From: Leptolyngbyaceae cyanobacterium JSC-12
Lineage (GTDB): Bacteria; Cyanobacteriota; Cyanobacteriia; Leptolyngbyales; Leptolyngbyaceae
Direction of reading: 5' to 3'
DNA length: 64,000 nt
NCBI GenBank assembly: GCA_000309945.1
Contig: CM001633.1
Location: 4,103,912 to 4,167,911 of the forward strand
Numbering within the stretch: position 1 is the stretch's first letter; the number at the start of each line of letters is the position of its first letter. The notes beneath the pieces are model-generated. The model had not been told where the DNA came from. It made no database searches and saw only the letters and a program-made list of their open reading frames with translations. Positions 62,169-64,000 of the stretch are shown one piece after another. The position numbers and the translations under genes are program-made.

Positions 62169-62416
62169 CAAGATTTCATACTCTTCATCCCCACTTTACT
62201 GCGATAGCTATATTGACCGTAGACACTCACCAGATATGGCATGAGATAAGTTAGTAATACCGAAACCCAGCGCTCCTGGCTCATCTCTCCCCGCCAAAAT
62301 GCCAGCCCGTGATTAATAACGAATAGAAGCGACCCCACTACAAATGCTGTTTTTAAGCCAGTAGGAATCAAGTCTCGATCAAACAAGCTGGCGAGATACC
62401 CTCGAATATTTTTCAT
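62168..62416 (-). CDS. nrtS: NrtS-like nitrate/nitrite transporter
   Basis: 82 residues with two membrane helices: LKTAFVVGSLLFVINHGLAF and VSVLLTYLMPYLVSVYGQY. The pattern (TALK-like TGLKTAFVVGSLLFVINHG, then LLTYLMPYLVSVYG) is that of the small NrtS family, which transports nitrate and nitrite in cyanobacteria and other bacteria. The stop codon overlaps the aminotransferase start (TGATG), so translation is coupled. Purine-rich AAAGGAG lies about 25 bases upstream of the start. No NtcA-type GTA-N8-TAC was found in the upstream gap. Confidence 0.75.
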   Translation of the reverse strand: MKNIRGYLASLFDRDLIPTGLKTAFVVGSLLFVINHGLAFWRGEMSQERWVSVLLTYLMPYLVSVYGQYSYRSKVGMKSMKS

Positions 62417-62565
62417 GCATAAACCCGGTAGTTTGCAATCATCTCCTTTCCGAGGATACGCCGCCCTTCGTACGAGAATAGTGAGTCAAGCAACAGTTCC
62501 CTCTAGAATCTCTAGACGTAGGGTGTCACAATGAGGGATACAAATTTTGGGACTTGAGACACATC

Positions 62566-63318
62566 ATGAGCATTCTTCTCACACTAAACACCGCCTTGGC
62601 GCAAGGACAGGCTTTGAAAGTCATTAGCGGCTTGAATAACTTTGATCGCGATCGTGTTGCCACAGTCATTAAAGCTGCCGATCAGGGTGGTGCAACATTT
62701 GTGGATATTGCTGCTGATACCAAGCTGGTGCACCTGGCAAAACAACTTACGGATCTGCCTATCTGTGTTTCTGCAGTTGAGCCAGAGAAGTTCGTCTCCT
62801 GTGTAGATGCAGGCGCAGACCTGATTGAAATTGGCAACTTCGATAGTTTCTATGCCCAAGGTCGCTGCTTTAAAGCCGAAGAAGTCTTAGCTTTGACCCA
62901 GGCGACTCGCCGCTTGTTACCCTCCATTTGCCTATCGGTAACCGTTCCACACATTTTGCCTCTGGATCAACAAGTGCAACTGGCAGAAGACCTGGTTCTT
63001 GCCGGAGCCGATATTATCCAAACTGAAGGTGGCACCAGCAGCAGCCCTGCTCATGCCGGAACTCTCGGCTTGATTGAAAAAGCCTCTCCCACCTTGGCAG
63101 CCGCTTACGAAATCTCTCGCGCTGTAACGGTGCCTGTGCTTTGTGCTTCGGGATTATCCACTGTGACTGCGCCCATGGCGATCGCAGCAGGAGCGTCTGG
63201 CATTGGTGTTGGTTCTGCCATCAACAAACTCAATAGCGAAATCGAAATGATCGCTGCTGTCCGTAGCCTGGTTGAAGCCCTGGCAACCGTGAGTCGCCCG
63301 GCAGTTCAGGTTCAGTAG
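62566..63318 (+). CDS. DUF561 family protein
   Basis: 250 residues from MSILLTLNTALAQGQALKVISGLNNFDRDRVATVIKAAD. A TIM-barrel-like pattern of GADLIEIGNFDSFY, GADIIQTEGGTSSSPAHAG and VPVLCASGLSTVTAPMAIAAGASGIGVGSAI, resembling phosphate-binding barrels. The family is nearly universal in cyanobacteria and plastid lineages; the enzyme activity is not established. It is divergent from nrtS. Confidence 0.9.
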   Translation: MSILLTLNTALAQGQALKVISGLNNFDRDRVATVIKAADQGGATFVDIAADTKLVHLAKQLTDLPICVSAVEPEKFVSCVDAGADLIEIGNFDSFYAQGRCFKAEEVLALTQATRRLLPSICLSVTVPHILPLDQQVQLAEDLVLAGADIIQTEGGTSSSPAHAGTLGLIEKASPTLAAAYEISRAVTVPVLCASGLSTVTAPMAIAAGASGIGVGSAINKLNSEIEMIAAVRSLVEALATVSRPAVQVQ

Positions 63319-63484
63319 TTGAGACAAGCAGTGAGCGATCTCGGATAGAGGGGGAAAGGGTAGGAAGTGTTGGGTTGTTGGGAAGCGATTTTAGATAAAG
63401 ATGTCATTCCTGCAGCACTCCGTCCCATCCCTCCCCAACCCCACCTTTTCGATCCTCACCTTCTCCTTCTCCCATTCCTCTTCT

Positions 63485-63676
63485 ATGTCCCAATTCACCC
63501 CCGAAGAACTGCATCAATGGCAATTGGCACTAGCGGAGGCGAACCGGAATAACATCTGGTGCCACTGCAAACAGTGCGATGCAGAATGGGTATCGTCAGA
63601 TGAGCAAGCAATTTGTCAACAGTGCGGTAGCGATCGCGTGGAACATATTCCTTGCTGGCAATTTCCAGATGATTAA
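63485..63676 (+). CDS. Small zinc-ribbon protein
   Basis: 63 residues from MSQFTPEELHQWQLALAEANRNN. Cysteines in WCHCKQCDAEW and AICQQCGSDR form two CxxC pairs, a probable zinc ribbon. The end is EHIPCWQFPDD. The frame is open further upstream but that part is low-complexity DNA. I do not recognise a named family; such short ribbons may bind nucleic acid or be assembly adaptors. Confidence 0.72.
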   Translation: MSQFTPEELHQWQLALAEANRNNIWCHCKQCDAEWVSSDEQAICQQCGSDRVEHIPCWQFPDD

Positions 63677-63838
63677 TTCCTGAATCAGGCAGAAAATAAT
63701 TACCTATAGACCCCTTTTTCCAGCCAGCAGTTCCTCAAATCCCTATCAGAATTTGCAATTACTCAGGTGAGAGGTTTTGTCCGGATTGAGCGGTGTTGAG
63801 CGAGTTCATGACGAAAGTAACCACCTCACACGCTCACA

Positions 63839-64000
63839 ATGAAAACACTCTCTTCTTTGCGATTTGCCATGCTGGCAGCGATCGCGCTGAGTCCGTTTGG
63901 CTTTGCTCAAGCAGCGATCGCTGCTCCAGGCTCCGTTGTGGTTCCCACGGTTCCCAGCACTGGCTCATTATCAAACTTCCCAACCACATCCCGTCCCTCC
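63839..64000 (+). CDS. Secreted protein, 5' end only
   Basis: The window ends after 54 codons. The start MKTLSSLRFAMLAAIALSPFGFAQAAIAA is a good signal peptide with a cleavage site after AIA. The following PGSVVVPTVPSTGSLSNFPTTS is a Pro/Thr/Ser-rich segment. Secreted or periplasmic; the family cannot be determined from this fragment. The upstream gap (63677-63838) shows no clear promoter boxes. Confidence 0.6.
   Translation, partial: MKTLSSLRFAMLAAIALSPFGFAQAAIAAPGSVVVPTVPSTGSLSNFPTTSRPS

Noticed and set aside
62414-62443. 9-codon upstream ORF (MIANYRVYA) ending in the nrtS start, after AAAGGAG
   Set aside because: The Shine-Dalgarno adjoins the ATG with no spacing, so translation is doubtful. 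Could be chance.

Overview
The window is cyanobacterial chromosome. The HIP1 palindrome GCGATCGC occurs throughout, inside and between genes. The gene set is also cyanobacterial: an NblS-type histidine kinase, hormogonium-polysaccharide HpsA/B/C proteins, a SigI-like sigma factor with a DUF1822 partner, DUF561, DUF2256, an NrtS-like transporter and a CIRCE-controlled groESL operon. It most resembles a filamentous, Leptolyngbya-like genome, but the genus is inferred from gene content. I saw no rRNA, tRNA, CRISPR array, prophage or intact insertion sequence.

Layout. 0.2-6.2 kb (minus): gshB-grxC, a soluble histidine kinase with a degenerate ATPase domain, yajQ and an RTX calcium-binding protein. 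6.4-8.9 kb: purH, with a hairpin that could mask its ribosome-binding site, then a duplicated 134-bp repeat and a gene-free stretch. 8.9-16.9 kb: hpsA plus three pseudopilin genes, the most striking locus here. 17-20.7 kb: cupin, cysE, groEL, groES and CIRCE. 21-26.5 kb: a TPR protein, purD, nblS and a zinc-ribbon membrane protein. 26.6-28.9 kb: mtnP and pilT. 29.2-33.6 kb: DUF58, DUF309, then lptA-like, lptB and lptF/G. 33.7-37.5 kb: a PEP-CTERM protein, icd, isoaspartyl peptidase and DUF2256. 38.1-40.7 kb: small protein, SigI-like sigma factor and DUF1822, translationally coupled. 41.1-45.9 kb: a nitrate/cyanate/bicarbonate-family ABC transporter and an ArsB/NhaD-type permease. 45.9-50.4 kb: bioD overlapping a Ser/Thr kinase, yqeY and prs. 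50.7-53 kb: two adjacent TPR proteins. 53.7-59.3 kb: acyltransferase, GT2, branched-chain aminotransferase and GT39. 59.4-64 kb: SLH protein, BON protein, aminotransferase coupled to nrtS, DUF561, a zinc-ribbon protein and the start of a secreted protein.

How the genes fit together. Several groups concern the cell surface and polysaccharide: the hps pseudopilins (needing prepilin peptidase and a type IV pilus-like motor, with pilT nearby), the Lpt export genes, the acyltransferase/GT2 pair, GT39, SLH and PEP-CTERM proteins. Another theme is nitrogen and carbon: the NrtA-like ABC transporter, nrtS, icd, and an isoaspartyl peptidase that could finish cyanophycin breakdown.

Reading the intergenic DNA in all frames revealed three gene remnants: the C-terminal end of an IS630-type transposase, the post-Nudix-box part of a NUDIX hydrolase, and a frameshifted N-terminal module of an ethylene-receptor-like histidine kinase. 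No wholly new multi-gene defence or mobile system was seen. The best candidates for undescribed biology are the HpsA-D assembly as a minor-pseudopilin tip complex, the small protein/sigma/DUF1822 operon, and the fused C-terminal domain of the acyltransferase.
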